Made by a program: the position numbers and the translations under genes
Notes under the pieces: model-generated
The model's input: the letters and a program-made list of their open reading frames with translations, nothing else
The model's database searches: none
What the model was told of the DNA's origin: nothing
Shown here: piece by piece, positions 38,146 through 47,488 of the stretch
Numbering within the stretch: position 1 is the first letter of the stretch
Layout of the letters: each line of letters starts with the position of its first letter
Origin: an uncultured SAR86 cluster bacterium
GTDB taxonomy: Bacteria; Pseudomonadota; Gammaproteobacteria; Magnimaribacterales; D2472
Direction: 5' to 3'
Assembly (NCBI GenBank): GCA_902586925.1
Contig: CACIJE010000003.1
Location: 1-62,551 of the forward strand
Length of the DNA: 62,551 nt

Positions 38146-39231
38146 ATGGATAACTTTATTAAATTAGTTACTGAAGTCTGGAACAGTGGGTTCTTGGGCA
38201 TTGATCTTGGCTCAATAATTTCATCGTTAATAGTTATATTGATAGCATTTCTATTTAGAGGTTTTATTATCTCAATAATTTTAAATGCGCTTAGCAGATT
38301 GGCTGAAAGCACAGAATCGAAAATTGATGATGAAATTCTTAATGCTTTAAGAAGGCCTATTGGTTTAATTCCAATTACAATTGCTTTATATATCTGCACA
38401 TTGATTCTTCCCCTTTCAGGTTTGATAGGAGATATTGCAACAAATATTGTAAAGGCATTTGTAATATTTACGATTTTTAGTGCTCTTGCAAATAGTGTAA
38501 AGCCAATATTTGAAGCTTTATCAACAAGTTCGTGGCTTACAGCTTCAATGCAGATGTGGCTTGAAAGAGCGTCTAAATTTATCGTTTGGGTAATAGGAGT
38601 TGCTATTATCTTAGATATTTTTGGAATTCAGATTGGTCCGTTGGTAGCAGGGTTAGGATTGTTTTCAGTAGCAGTTGCACTTGGAGCTCAAGATTTCTTT
38701 AAAAACTTAATATCAGGAATATTAATAATTGGTGAGCATAGGTTTCAGCCAGGGGATAGAATTGAAGTAAGTGGACAATTGCATGGGATAGTTGAAAGTA
38801 TTGGATTTAGATCTACGGTAATAAGAACTTTTGACACTGCTCCGATGGTTATACCGAATAAAGACTTATCCGATGTGAAAGTTATCAACCATGGTGAAAT
38901 GATTAATAGAAGAATTAATTGGAAAATTAATTTAATCTATTCAACTAGTGTTGAACAACTTGAGGCAATAAGAAATGAAGTAAAAGAGTACATAATATCT
39001 AGTAAGGACTTTTCAACTGAAGGTGATCTTGATCCAGTTGTAAGAGTCGTTGAACTTGGTGGAAGCTCAATTGATCTATTAGTTGTTGCCTATGCAGATC
39101 CTATGGGATTTGCTGCATTTAATAAGGTAAAAGAAAATTTAATTTTTAATATTATGAAAATTGTTAAGAATAATAAATCTGAATTTGCATACCCATCAAC
39201 TTCTTTGTATGTTGAATCAATGCCAAAATAA
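38146..39231 (+). CDS. mscS: Small-conductance mechanosensitive channel, MscS family
   Basis: 361 aa. Several N-terminal membrane helices lead to the pore helix GLGLFSVAVALGAQDFFKNL, the Gly/Ala-rich TM3 of MscS. The beta domain follows (RFQPGDRIEVSGQLHGIVESIGFRSTVIR and VIPNKDLSDVKVINHG), then the alpha-beta C-terminal domain. It opens on membrane tension to release solutes in hypo-osmotic shock. The slightly longer N-terminus resembles MscS relatives such as YbdG-like forms. It is followed 12 bases later by the SLC13-type transporter. Confidence 0.9.
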   Translation: MDNFIKLVTEVWNSGFLGIDLGSIISSLIVILIAFLFRGFIISIILNALSRLAESTESKIDDEILNALRRPIGLIPITIALYICTLILPLSGLIGDIATNIVKAFVIFTIFSALANSVKPIFEALSTSSWLTASMQMWLERASKFIVWVIGVAIILDIFGIQIGPLVAGLGLFSVAVALGAQDFFKNLISGILIIGEHRFQPGDRIEVSGQLHGIVESIGFRSTVIRTFDTAPMVIPNKDLSDVKVINHGEMINRRINWKINLIYSTSVEQLEAIRNEVKEYIISSKDFSTEGDLDPVVRVVELGGSSIDLLVVAYADPMGFAAFNKVKENLIFNIMKIVKNNKSEFAYPSTSLYVESMPK

Positions 39232-39243
39232 TATAGATGTATT

Positions 39244-41010
39244 ATGAACGATCAAATAGTTCTTTCAATCACAATAGTTGCCCTCCTTTGTCTTTTCATA
39301 TCTGGTAAAATTAGATACGACGCACTTTCAATTGGTGCTCTATTTATTTTAGTTGTTCTAGAAATAATTCCTGCAAATCAAGCATTTTCAGGTTTTGCTC
39401 ATCCAGCAGTAATTACTGTAGCACTTGTTTTGGTTATAAGTCAGGGTCTGAGTAATTCTGGTATCGCTGGCCTAGTGGGTAAGATAATAGGTGGAAAAGA
39501 ATTCTCAGAAGTTCAATTTATGATTTTCTTGTTGCTTATTGCGGCTGTTCTGTCCTCATTTATAAATAACATTGGCGCATTAGCTATTCTTTTACCAATA
39601 ACGCTTAACATATGTCAGAAAATGGAATGGCATCCGTCTAAGTTTTTAATGCCCTTAGCTTTCGCATGTATTTTGGGTGGAATGAATACTGCAATTGGTA
39701 CACCGCCAAATATTATAATTTCTGAATATAAAGCGACTATTTCAGATTCAGGCTTTAGTTTTTTTGATTTCTCTTATGTTGGACTTGTAATAACAGTTGT
39801 CTGTATTTTGTTTATTGCTTTTATAGGTAATAAGTTAATTTTTTTAAGGAAGGAGATTCCTTCAAATGAACATCTTATTGATCTTAAGGGATACTTATTT
39901 GAAGTCCAAGTAAATAATGATAGCTCATCAATTGGCATGACTTTGTATGCATTTAAGCAGAGAGCCGGTGAAGATACAGAAATACTTGGAATTGTCTCTG
40001 AAAGTGGTTCTATAAAAAAGGTACAAAATAATATGAGGATTAAGGCTGGACAAATCCTTGTAATAAAAACTCCACCCGATGATTTAGGAAACATTTTAAG
40101 TATTTTTGACTTCTCAATTCCTGAAGAACTTCATTCATTTAACGAAGATGACCTTGAAGAAATCGAAGTTATGATTACTCCTGGTTCAAGATTAATTGGT
40201 AGAAAATATGATTTCTTTTTAAAACTAGCATTTGAAGAATTAAATCTGTTAGGTTTATGGAGAAAAGGCTCTAAATATAGAACAAGACTTACTAGGGAAA
40301 AGTTTAGAGCTGGTGATGTTTTGCTTTTAGGTGTGAGAGATCTTGCTGAAGAAGATGTATCTAACAAAATTAAACATCTAGGCTTAATGCCAATAAGACA
40401 AAGGGAACTTCAAACAATACCTAGTAGAAGTAGGCTTATTAAAGGATTGATATTTTTTGGATTATCAATTTTTTTAGTTTCATTTAATTATTTAAGCGCA
40501 GCAGTAGCATTTCTGCTATGTGTTCTTGCTTTTGCGAGAATTAGGATAATTGATAATGATTTTTATAGGAAGATTGATTGGCCGATCATAGTTATGTTGG
40601 CTGCGATGATTCCAATAGGAACTGCAATTCAAACAACTGGTCTTAGTAGCCTAATAGCAATCTCAATCTCTGAATATGCATCTAGCTTAAGCTTGTTTTG
40701 GATATTATTAATTATTTTAATAATTACTATGATTACCACTGACATAATAAATAATGCTGCTACTGCAGTGATCATGGCGCCAATTTCAGCAGGAATTGCA
40801 TTTGAGCTTGGTTATGCAGTTGAACCCTTTTTGATGGTTGTTGCTGTTGGAGCAAGTTGTGCCTTCTTAACCCCTATTGGACACCAATGTAATACAGTTG
40901 TAATGGGGCCTGGTAACTATAAATTTACAGATTATTGGAGGATGGGATTACCTATGGATATCTTAATTATTATTGCCTCTATTCCGATGATACTCTTTGT
41001 CTGGACTTAA
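39244..41010 (+). CDS. SLC13/ArsB-superfamily permease with TrkA-C domains
   Basis: 588 aa. About ten membrane helices split by a central cytoplasmic region (about residues 210-390) that looks like two RCK_C/TrkA-C domains (MTLYAFKQRAGEDTEILGI and MITPGSRLIGRK). The SLC13 signatures NNIGALAILLP and GTPPNIIIS are present in the first half, and NNAATAVIMAPIS with GHQCNTVVMGPG in the second. Relatives transport sulfate, dicarboxylates or cysteine with sodium. The ion specificity cannot be told. Its stop overlaps the next ATG as TAATG. Confidence 0.87.
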   Translation: MNDQIVLSITIVALLCLFISGKIRYDALSIGALFILVVLEIIPANQAFSGFAHPAVITVALVLVISQGLSNSGIAGLVGKIIGGKEFSEVQFMIFLLLIAAVLSSFINNIGALAILLPITLNICQKMEWHPSKFLMPLAFACILGGMNTAIGTPPNIIISEYKATISDSGFSFFDFSYVGLVITVVCILFIAFIGNKLIFLRKEIPSNEHLIDLKGYLFEVQVNNDSSSIGMTLYAFKQRAGEDTEILGIVSESGSIKKVQNNMRIKAGQILVIKTPPDDLGNILSIFDFSIPEELHSFNEDDLEEIEVMITPGSRLIGRKYDFFLKLAFEELNLLGLWRKGSKYRTRLTREKFRAGDVLLLGVRDLAEEDVSNKIKHLGLMPIRQRELQTIPSRSRLIKGLIFFGLSIFLVSFNYLSAAVAFLLCVLAFARIRIIDNDFYRKIDWPIIVMLAAMIPIGTAIQTTGLSSLIAISISEYASSLSLFWILLIILIITMITTDIINNAATAVIMAPISAGIAFELGYAVEPFLMVVAVGASCAFLTPIGHQCNTVVMGPGNYKFTDYWRMGLPMDILIIIASIPMILFVWT

Positions 41011-41216
41011 TGAACAATAGTTATAAAAGAATAAATATAGAAACTGGAAAGCCATTTGAGCCTGGTTTTGAGGATGAAAATGGAAGATTCTTTTTAAGAT
41101 ACCTTAGCAAACATGGTAATGATGGCTACCTATTAGAAGAATGGAAAAAGGATCTTGAAAGCTTTATGATAAAAGCAAAAGAATTAAATATTAATTTCGA
41201 CTTAAATCAGCAATAG
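41010..41216 (+). CDS. Small conserved-looking hypothetical protein
   Basis: 68 aa, starting with an ATG that shares the TAATG overlap with the permease stop, which strongly suggests translational coupling. It is soluble and charged, beginning MNNSYKRINIETGKPFEPGF and ending in a predicted helix (LLEEWKKDLESFMIKAKEL). No family recognised. The tail overlaps the convergent serine hydrolase gene by 26 bases. The codon use and reading-frame integrity look genuine. Confidence 0.6.
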   Translation: MNNSYKRINIETGKPFEPGFEDENGRFFLRYLSKHGNDGYLLEEWKKDLESFMIKAKELNINFDLNQQ

Positions 41217-42372
41217 ATTCAATAACTTCGGGATATTTAATATAGAACTCATAAGATTCTCCATCCTCATTTGTGTAAGGAGTTATTACATCAGTTCCAG
41301 CACTAATAGAGCCGTTATCTATCAATTTTCTTCCCATATTAATAGCATTTTCTATTCCAGCCCATTTTAAATATCTCATCACCCCCCATTTTTGAGTAGA
41401 GCCAGAATCTTGCTGTGAGTATTTGGATATTCTAGTAACCACTACATCATTTTCTCTATCTACAAATGTGTATTGTCCAAATCTTCCACTTGTATTAAAA
41501 ATTTTTGATTCGTCATCATATTTTGATATCCACCAATGAAGTGAATAATATCTTTTATAGTCAGTAAATCTACTTGGAGTTTCCCAGACAATTTTAAATG
41601 TTTCATCAATGAATTCTTTTGGGATTATTTGTTCTTCTCCCCATAATCCATTTCTTGAAAATAATAATCCTATTTTAGAATAATCCCTTGCAGACATATC
41701 AACACAACAGTAAGTCATAACATTACCTTTCTCATCTTTCCATAACTTATAGTCATTTATGCCAAGTGGCTCTAGGATTCTCTCTTCAAAAAGAACATCT
41801 GCTTTTTTACCAGTAGCCTGAAGTAAAATTTCTCCTAAAATCATTGAATTAACATTGTTGTATTCAAACTTTTCACCTGGATTTTTTTCTAAATTAACTT
41901 TTTTTGCATATTTAAGATGATCTACCTGAAAGAACATTTTTTCGTGTTCATGGCTTGGAAAATCTAGGCCACTAGACATATTTAATAAATCTCTAATAGT
42001 TATTTCTGATCTTTTATCATTATAGTATTCGAGATAATTTGAAACTTTTTCATCTAGGCTTTCAATTTCTCCAAGATTAATAGAAATTCCTATTAAAGCA
42101 GCATAATAGCTTTTTGCCATTGACCAAGACGTACCATGTGAATTTTTATCATAACCTTCTGAGTATCTTTCAGAAATAATTTTTCCATTTTTTACAATAA
42201 CAACAGCTTGTGTGGCATCATCTGAAAATGATAAATCCATTAATTTATCAACTTTTTCTTGATTAATACCCTCTATTTCTGGATTTGATATATTCCAACT
42301 GTCTGATTCAGGATAATATTGAGTAAAAGAAAATAATGAAAAAAATAATAAAAAATAGATCTTCGCGTACAT
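41191..42372 (-). CDS. Serine hydrolase, beta-lactamase / 6-aminohexanoate-hydrolase-like
   Basis: 393 aa with a signal peptide (to about residue 21). The class C penicillin-binding fold has SxxK in TSWSMAKSYYAALIG, the Tyr motif as KFEYNNVNSMILGE (YxN) and a late FGQYTFVDRENDVVV strand where the KTG-equivalent lies. These proteins are periplasmic esterases, amidases or peptidases rather than antibiotic-resistance enzymes. The closest pattern is the 6-aminohexanoate-dimer hydrolase/EstB group. The natural substrate is unknown. It is divergent from the pseudoazurin gene. Confidence 0.83.
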   Translation of the reverse strand: MYAKIYFLLFFSLFSFTQYYPESDSWNISNPEIEGINQEKVDKLMDLSFSDDATQAVVIVKNGKIISERYSEGYDKNSHGTSWSMAKSYYAALIGISINLGEIESLDEKVSNYLEYYNDKRSEITIRDLLNMSSGLDFPSHEHEKMFFQVDHLKYAKKVNLEKNPGEKFEYNNVNSMILGEILLQATGKKADVLFEERILEPLGINDYKLWKDEKGNVMTYCCVDMSARDYSKIGLLFSRNGLWGEEQIIPKEFIDETFKIVWETPSRFTDYKRYYSLHWWISKYDDESKIFNTSGRFGQYTFVDRENDVVVTRISKYSQQDSGSTQKWGVMRYLKWAGIENAINMGRKLIDNGSISAGTDVITPYTNEDGESYEFYIKYPEVIESIADLSRN

Positions 42373-42431
42373 ATTCGTCTTAAGGCGTATGTTAGTTATT
42401 TGAAATATATGATTAATATAGCCATTTTAAA

Positions 42432-42457
42432 TATATAAGCAACTAATTGCTTATATA
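42432..42457. repeat. Perfect 11-bp inverted repeat between divergent genes
   Basis: TATATAAGCAA (42432-42442), loop CTAA, TTGCTTATATA (42447-42457). It lies in the 126-base gap between the serine hydrolase and pseudoazurin starts, so it is better placed as an operator than as a terminator, and it is AT-rich with no T run after it. Confidence 0.6.
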
Positions 42458-42498
42458 GATTTTATTGATATATGATTATAAATAATTATAATAATGCT

Positions 42499-42939
42499 AT
42501 GAATAAATTATTATTAATATCTCTTGTTGTTTTCACTCAAATTAATCTTTCTTCCGCTGATTTTGTAGTAAAAATGTTAAATCAAAGCTCAACAGGTGTT
42601 ATGGTTTTTGAGCCTGCTGTTTTGGAGATTGAGGTTGGCGATACAGTAACTTTTCAATCTACTGATGCTGCTCACAATTCAGCTTCTATTCCTGGCATGA
42701 TTCCAGATGGAGCGTCTGCATGGAATGGCCAGTTAAGTAGAGATACTTCAGTTACCTTTGATATACCTGGCATTTATGGATATCAATGTACGCCCCATGC
42801 AATGATGGCTATGGTTGGCGTTATTAAGGTAGGTGGTGACTCTTCTAACAAAGATAGTGTTCAAGCTGCAGCAAAACTATACAAATCTACATTTGTGATG
42901 AATCAGACAAGATTAGATGATTATTTGTCAAAAATATAA
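42499..42939 (+). CDS. Pseudoazurin-like blue copper protein
   Basis: 146 aa from the ATG at 42499 (MNKLLLISLVVF), chosen because it starts a clean signal peptide; an upstream ATG adds nine polar residues. The cupredoxin fold has all four type-1 copper ligands: His in DAAHNS, then Cys, His and Met in QCTPHAMMAM. KMLNQSSTGVMVFEPAVL and IPDGASAW match pseudoazurins. It carries single electrons in the periplasm, for example to nitrite or nitrous-oxide reductases or cytochrome peroxidase. None of these partners is in the window. A 25-residue C-terminal tail is helical. Confidence 0.88.
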   Translation: MNKLLLISLVVFTQINLSSADFVVKMLNQSSTGVMVFEPAVLEIEVGDTVTFQSTDAAHNSASIPGMIPDGASAWNGQLSRDTSVTFDIPGIYGYQCTPHAMMAMVGVIKVGGDSSNKDSVQAAAKLYKSTFVMNQTRLDDYLSKI

Positions 42940-42976
42940 TTCATACCTTTTTTTATGTTAAATTACTCCTCAATTT

Positions 42977-43053
42977 GGGCGAGTAACTCAGCTGGTTAGA
43001 GTGTCTGCTCGACACGCAGGAAGTCGGGAGTTCGAATCTCTCCTCGCCCACCA
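42977..43053 (+). tRNA. tRNA-Val(GAC)
   Basis: 77 nt with encoded CCA. Acceptor GGGCGAG pairs with CTCGCCC. Anticodon stem TCTGC/GCAGG encloses the loop TCGACAC, so the anticodon is GAC (GUC/GUU codons). It complements the tRNA-Val(TAC) at 19525. Confidence 0.96.
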
Positions 43054-43058
43054 TTTAA

Positions 43059-43802
43059 TTAATCAGCTAATTGCTCTGAAACCCAACTTAATGACCAATT
43101 ATGTCCGAGCCTTCTCCCTTTGTAAGTATCAGGTAATCTAACTACAGTGCTTCCTTCAAGATCGATTATTTGTGGATCATATTTTAATTCGTTGAATGCT
43201 CCGTCTAATTCTTTAATTGTTCTCCATTGAAAGAAATCTATGTTGTCTCTAATGCTTTTTGGAGGTGAATAGTCACATATTTTACTAAAAAGGCTTGACT
43301 TTAAAGATGCAGAAATAGGTCCTGTAAGAGGCCCTGCAACTGAGTGGATAATTAATTCCACATCATTTATCCATCTCTCAGAAAACATTGCGACTATCAT
43401 TGCTCCATAGCTATGCCCCATCAAGATAACTTTTTCAATATTTTTATTGGTTTCTATAGCTGAACTGATTTCTTTAAGAAGTTTTAAATAAATATTTTCT
43501 GGGCATAGATTATCGTTATAACGAAAAAATGAGACTAAATTTTCAGAAGAGTCTAATACAATTAAAGGATATATCCATTCATATCCCTGACTATCGCTTC
43601 CATGAACTGCAATGAACAGTGTATTTTGAGATTCTGATTTATCTTCAAGATAATGCAAGCCATTGTCAATCGACATTAAGTTTCTTCCACTATTTAATAC
43701 ATCGTTAAGATCAAAATCATTAATTGATATATCTGATTTAATAATTGAAGAATTTATAACAATACTCAAAATCACATAGAACTTAAAATTGAATTGTTTC
43801 AT
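43059..43802 (-). CDS. Exported alpha/beta hydrolase-like protein
   Basis: 247 aa with an N-terminal signal peptide or anchor (about 22 residues). The oxyanion strand ends AVHGSDSQGYEW, and the nucleophile elbow is GHSYGAMIVAMFSE, a standard G-x-S-x-G. A late RRLGHNWSLSWV probably supplies the catalytic His. The substrate is unknown. It sits 3 bases after sbcB on the same strand, probably only by transcriptional convenience. Confidence 0.77.
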   Translation of the reverse strand: MKQFNFKFYVILSIVINSSIIKSDISINDFDLNDVLNSGRNLMSIDNGLHYLEDKSESQNTLFIAVHGSDSQGYEWIYPLIVLDSSENLVSFFRYNDNLCPENIYLKLLKEISSAIETNKNIEKVILMGHSYGAMIVAMFSERWINDVELIIHSVAGPLTGPISASLKSSLFSKICDYSPPKSIRDNIDFFQWRTIKELDGAFNELKYDPQIIDLEGSTVVRLPDTYKGRRLGHNWSLSWVSEQLAD

Positions 43803-43804
43803 TG

Positions 43805-45202
43805 TTAACTTTTCATTGATAAAAGTTTTTCTTTTGTAGCCAAAAGAATATTAAGATCTTCTTTTTCTGATGTTTCATCCATAAGCTTTTCAATCTCTTG
43901 AAGAGATTTTTCTAATGAGCCCCACTTACCCTCTGTTTCAACTCTTTCATGAATAAGGTCATCGAATCTAGTTTTGATATCTTCAGGGATTTCAGCCTGA
44001 TGTTTGCTACAAATAATTCGTTCTGCTAAAAAACGAAATCTTTCATCTTCAAAATTTCTTGAAATTTTAATTAGTTGCTCAAGATTATCTGAAAGATGAA
44101 ATTCTTTCATTAAATCCTGATCTCTATAGGAAGGGAATCCTCCTGAATATATTGTTCCCTCAATATATGCCGGTTCAGGGAAATTCATTATTCTGTCCTC
44201 CATGGCTTGAGATACTTTAGTAAAAAAATCTTTATTTCCATTAACAATATTTGCTCTTCTCTGCAATTCTTCGTGGCTAATGTCGAAATGATTGTTTTCT
44301 GTCAGAAGTTTGCTTGAACATATAGGTATCGTCTTATTTATCTTATATTTCTTCAAGGGTAAGTCTCTTCCACCAGACTGAATTATTTTGTTGATCTCAG
44401 AAAAATCTAAATCAATAATTTCTTCAGGATCAAAGCTTAGATCAAAAAAACATATGTCATTTGGTCTTGATTTATCAGCCCCACAAATAACAACTGGGTA
44501 TTTGAAAGGATGTCTCCTGTAAATTTCGCCTAAAGCGAGAAATTCATTTGAATATAAAAGATTTTTAATGCCCTCTTTTGTAGATATATTCATAAAAGAT
44601 TTAAAAACGTCTGGAATTTTTTCTTTAATAACCCTGCATAAACCAATCATAAATTTACAATCAGAAATAGCATCATGCGCGTCACTGACATCGATACCAT
44701 GTTCATCTGCAAGATGTTCTAACTTGATACTTAAAGCAGGTCCATCTTCAAATAACGGAATTGATATCTGATCAGAAAAAAAACAACCAATGTTATGAAT
44801 CATTAACATCAAATCAAGTCTTCCATTTTGATTTGTATTTGTTATGTAAGGTTCTAAAAGATTGCACCAAAATTGTCGTCTTATTAGTTCTTCATCGAAA
44901 GCATGTCCATTATAAGTAATAAATATTGAGGGTGATTCAACACACCACTCTTTCCATTGAGATTGAATATCTTTCATCATTTCATAATGTGAAACATTTG
45001 ATTTAAAGGAATTGATTTTTTTATTTGTAAGCATCGCTTTTGGTTGAGGTATCACCCATGGCAATGGCTTGCAACCTATATTTTGTTCATCAATAGTATT
45101 TAAAAAACTGTCTGTAAAAATTGATCCACATTGAATAATTTGGCTAAAATCCTTATGGATGCCTGTTGTTTCTGTATCGTAGAATATTAGATTACTAGAC
45201 AA
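43805..45202 (-). CDS. sbcB: Exodeoxyribonuclease I
   Basis: 465 aa, near the E. coli length of 475. It is a DEDDh exonuclease: IFYDTETTGIHKDFSQIIQ, then TYNGHAFDEELIRRQFW, and the DAHDAISDCKFMIGL block with the last His and Asp. The C-terminal SH3-like and helical regions (with RRANIV and the FPSYRDQDLMKEFH segment) are typical. It degrades single-stranded DNA 3' to 5' and acts in recombination and mismatch repair. It follows an acyl-CoA dehydrogenase gene by 6 bases. Confidence 0.95.
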   Translation of the reverse strand: MSSNLIFYDTETTGIHKDFSQIIQCGSIFTDSFLNTIDEQNIGCKPLPWVIPQPKAMLTNKKINSFKSNVSHYEMMKDIQSQWKEWCVESPSIFITYNGHAFDEELIRRQFWCNLLEPYITNTNQNGRLDLMLMIHNIGCFFSDQISIPLFEDGPALSIKLEHLADEHGIDVSDAHDAISDCKFMIGLCRVIKEKIPDVFKSFMNISTKEGIKNLLYSNEFLALGEIYRRHPFKYPVVICGADKSRPNDICFFDLSFDPEEIIDLDFSEINKIIQSGGRDLPLKKYKINKTIPICSSKLLTENNHFDISHEELQRRANIVNGNKDFFTKVSQAMEDRIMNFPEPAYIEGTIYSGGFPSYRDQDLMKEFHLSDNLEQLIKISRNFEDERFRFLAERIICSKHQAEIPEDIKTRFDDLIHERVETEGKWGSLEKSLQEIEKLMDETSEKEDLNILLATKEKLLSMKS

Positions 45203-45207
45203 ATTCT

Positions 45208-46425
45208 TTAGCTCATATATTTACCAAGCTCATATCTAGCTACAGCCCTTCTATGAACTTCATCTGGGCCATCGGCAAGTCTGAGTGTTCTCATGTGTGC
45301 ATACATCGAAGCTAAAGGTGTTAATTGTGAAACTCCTTCCCCTCCATGGATTTGAATAGCTCTATCAATAATTTTTAAAGCGACATTAGGGGCAAAAACT
45401 TTAATCTGCGCTATTTCACTAGCAGCAACTTTATTTCCAACAGTATCCATTTTTGCAGCAGCGTCTAATGTTAAAAATCTAGCGGCATTAAGTTCAATTC
45501 TAGATTCAGCAATATAGTCAAAATTTGCTCCAAGTTGAGCTAAATTTTTCCCAAAGGCTACCTTATTTGGATCTATTCCCCTTTTACACATTAGCTCTAA
45601 AGCAACTTCTCCAGCACCTATTGCTCTCATGCAGTGGTGAATGCGCCCAGGCCCCAAACGTCCTTGTGCAATCTCAAATCCCCTTCCCTCTCCTAAAAGA
45701 AGATTTTCTTTGGGTACTCTTACATTGGTAAATTTCATATGGGCATGTCCATGAGGCGCGTCATCATATCCAAAAACATGCATCATTTGTTTAATTTCAA
45801 CTCCCTCGGTTTCCATGGGAACTAGTATCATTGAATGTCTCTGATGTTTCGGGTTATCTGGATTAGTTACACACATAAAAATTAAAATTTTACATCTTGG
45901 ATCACCTGCACCTGATGTCCACCACTTTTCACCATTAATGACATACTCGTCACCATCTAATACAGCAGTAGCTTGCATATTTGTTGCATCTGATGATGCT
46001 GTTCCAGGTTCTGTCATACTAAAGGCAGATCTTATATCGCCATTAAGTAAAGGTTTAAGCCATTCCTCTTGATGACTATCATTACCATATCTAGCTATAA
46101 CTTCCATATTTCCAGTATCTGGCGCACTGCAATTCATTGCCTCAGAAGCAATATGAGATTTACCCATTTCTTCTGCGAGATGAGCATATTCGTAATTAGA
46201 CAGACCAGCACCAAATTCGCTTTCAGGCAGAAATAAGTTCCAAAGTCCTTCAGCTTTTGCTTTATCTTTTAGTTCATCAATAATTTCTGGATAATGATTC
46301 CATCTCTCCGAACCTACTTTAATCTGCTCATGAAAAAGATGCTCTTTTGGTAAAACTTCGTCAGACACAAAAGATTTTACCTTTTCTAATAATGAAATTG
46401 CTTCAGGTTTTAGTTCAGGCATCAT
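45208..46425 (-). CDS. Acyl-CoA dehydrogenase, ACAD10/11-like
   Basis: 405 aa. The FAD/substrate motif is [17 protein letters not shown], followed by [18 protein letters not shown]. The C-terminal helices contain [11 protein letters not shown] and [18 protein letters not shown], the pattern of the ACAD10/11-type family rather than short- or medium-chain enzymes. It oxidises acyl-CoA to enoyl-CoA with electron transfer to ETF. It is divergent from a LysR regulator across 159 bases, so it is the likely target of that regulator. Substrate chain unknown. Confidence 0.9.
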   Translation of the reverse strand: MMPELKPEAISLLEKVKSFVSDEVLPKEHLFHEQIKVGSERWNHYPEIIDELKDKAKAEGLWNLFLPESEFGAGLSNYEYAHLAEEMGKSHIASEAMNCSAPDTGNMEVIARYGNDSHQEEWLKPLLNGDIRSAFSMTEPGTASSDATNMQATAVLDGDEYVINGEKWWTSGAGDPRCKILIFMCVTNPDNPKHQRHSMILVPMETEGVEIKQMMHVFGYDDAPHGHAHMKFTNVRVPKENLLLGEGRGFEIAQGRLGPGRIHHCMRAIGAGEVALELMCKRGIDPNKVAFGKNLAQLGANFDYIAESRIELNAARFLTLDAAAKMDTVGNKVAASEIAQIKVFAPNVALKIIDRAIQIHGGEGVSQLTPLASMYAHMRTLRLADGPDEVHRRAVARYELGKYMS

Positions 46426-46584
46426 TGGCTTAATCCCCCGTTATATGAAAAATTTTGTTACTATTATAAATGCTATGAATAGTATATTTACTATAATTAA
46501 CTATAATAGCTTTATGTTTTGTACAAATCCATAAACATTTATTGATAAATAAAACATATTTAAGTGATTTTCGAGGCTACATAA
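46426..46584. promoter_or_regulatory. Shared control region of acyl-CoA dehydrogenase and LysR regulator
   Basis: A 159-base very AT-rich gap between divergent starts. It holds ATAGTA-TATT-TACTAT (an inverted repeat) followed by ACTATAATTA / ACTATAATAG in tandem (about 46477-46510). This is the expected place for LysR-type binding sites. Boundaries are inferred. Confidence 0.45.
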
Positions 46585-47487
46585 ATGAAAATAAGTTCTT
46601 TTGATCTAAATCTTTTCGTAATATTAAACGCTATATATACCGAAGGTAGCCTTACAAAGGCTGCTGAAGTAGTTGGCATTACTCAGCCCGCAGTTAGCAA
46701 TGCTTTATCAAGATTAAGAGAAAAGTTTAATGATGAACTTTTTGTTAGAACTGGTTCAGGTATGGTCCCAACTCAAAAAACTGAGAACATGATTCAGGAT
46801 GTTCAAAATGCTCTTACATTAATCCAGCAAAGTGTAAATGAACCCGATACATTTGATAACTCTTCTACAAAAAGAAACTTTAAACTCTCATTAGGAGATG
46901 TTTCTGAAGGACGTGTTTTGCCTTTCATTATGAAAGAAATTTACGAAGAGTCTCCAAACATTTCAATTGGTAGCTATGCTTATTTAAGAAATGATCAGGT
47001 GCACGCTCTGTCTACAAATAATCTTGATTTTGTTGTAGATCCGATCATACCTAGATCTGATGAAATAAATTCAATGAAAGTATTCGAAGATGACTTTGTT
47101 GTAATGCATAGGGATGGTCATGATTTAGCATCAAACAATAATCCAACAGTTGACGATATTCTTGAACAAAAACATTTACATGTTTCAGGAAGAAAAAGAG
47201 GACTCCATCTTATAGATGTAGAATTAGATAAGATTGGCTACAGAAGAAAGGTTGCTTTGAGATGTCAGCACTTTTTAATTGCTCCGACAATCATTCAATC
47301 AACAGATCTTGTATTAATGGGAACAAGAAGTTTTGCAAACAGAAATAATCTTCCCTATGTTGAAATACCAATTGAGATTCCGTCAATGGAGTACTTCTTA
47401 ATATGGCATAAAAGCGATGAAGGTGATGGCGGCCATATTTGGATGAAAGATCTTATTATTAGAGCTTTTAAAGACGCACAAAGATAA
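46585..47487 (+). CDS. LysR-type transcriptional regulator
   Basis: 300 aa. The N-terminal winged helix-turn-helix is clear: LNLFVILNAIYTEGSLTKAA followed by GITQPAVSNALSRLR, then DELFVRTGSGMVPT. The effector domain resembles the NodD/SyrM/LeuO-type branch (LSLGDVSEGRVLPFIM). It probably controls the divergent acyl-CoA dehydrogenase and perhaps itself; the inducer is likely an acyl or related compound, which is inference. It is convergent with the SDR gene with only one base between the stops. Confidence 0.92.
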   Translation: MKISSFDLNLFVILNAIYTEGSLTKAAEVVGITQPAVSNALSRLREKFNDELFVRTGSGMVPTQKTENMIQDVQNALTLIQQSVNEPDTFDNSSTKRNFKLSLGDVSEGRVLPFIMKEIYEESPNISIGSYAYLRNDQVHALSTNNLDFVVDPIIPRSDEINSMKVFEDDFVVMHRDGHDLASNNNPTVDDILEQKHLHVSGRKRGLHLIDVELDKIGYRRKVALRCQHFLIAPTIIQSTDLVLMGTRSFANRNNLPYVEIPIEIPSMEYFLIWHKSDEGDGGHIWMKDLIIRAFKDAQR

Positions 47488-47488
47488 A

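Noticed and set aside
41191-42372. Antibiotic-resistance beta-lactamase
   Set aside because: It has the SxxK and YxN fold motifs but looks like the EstB/6-aminohexanoate hydrolase group, which are general esterases or amidases.
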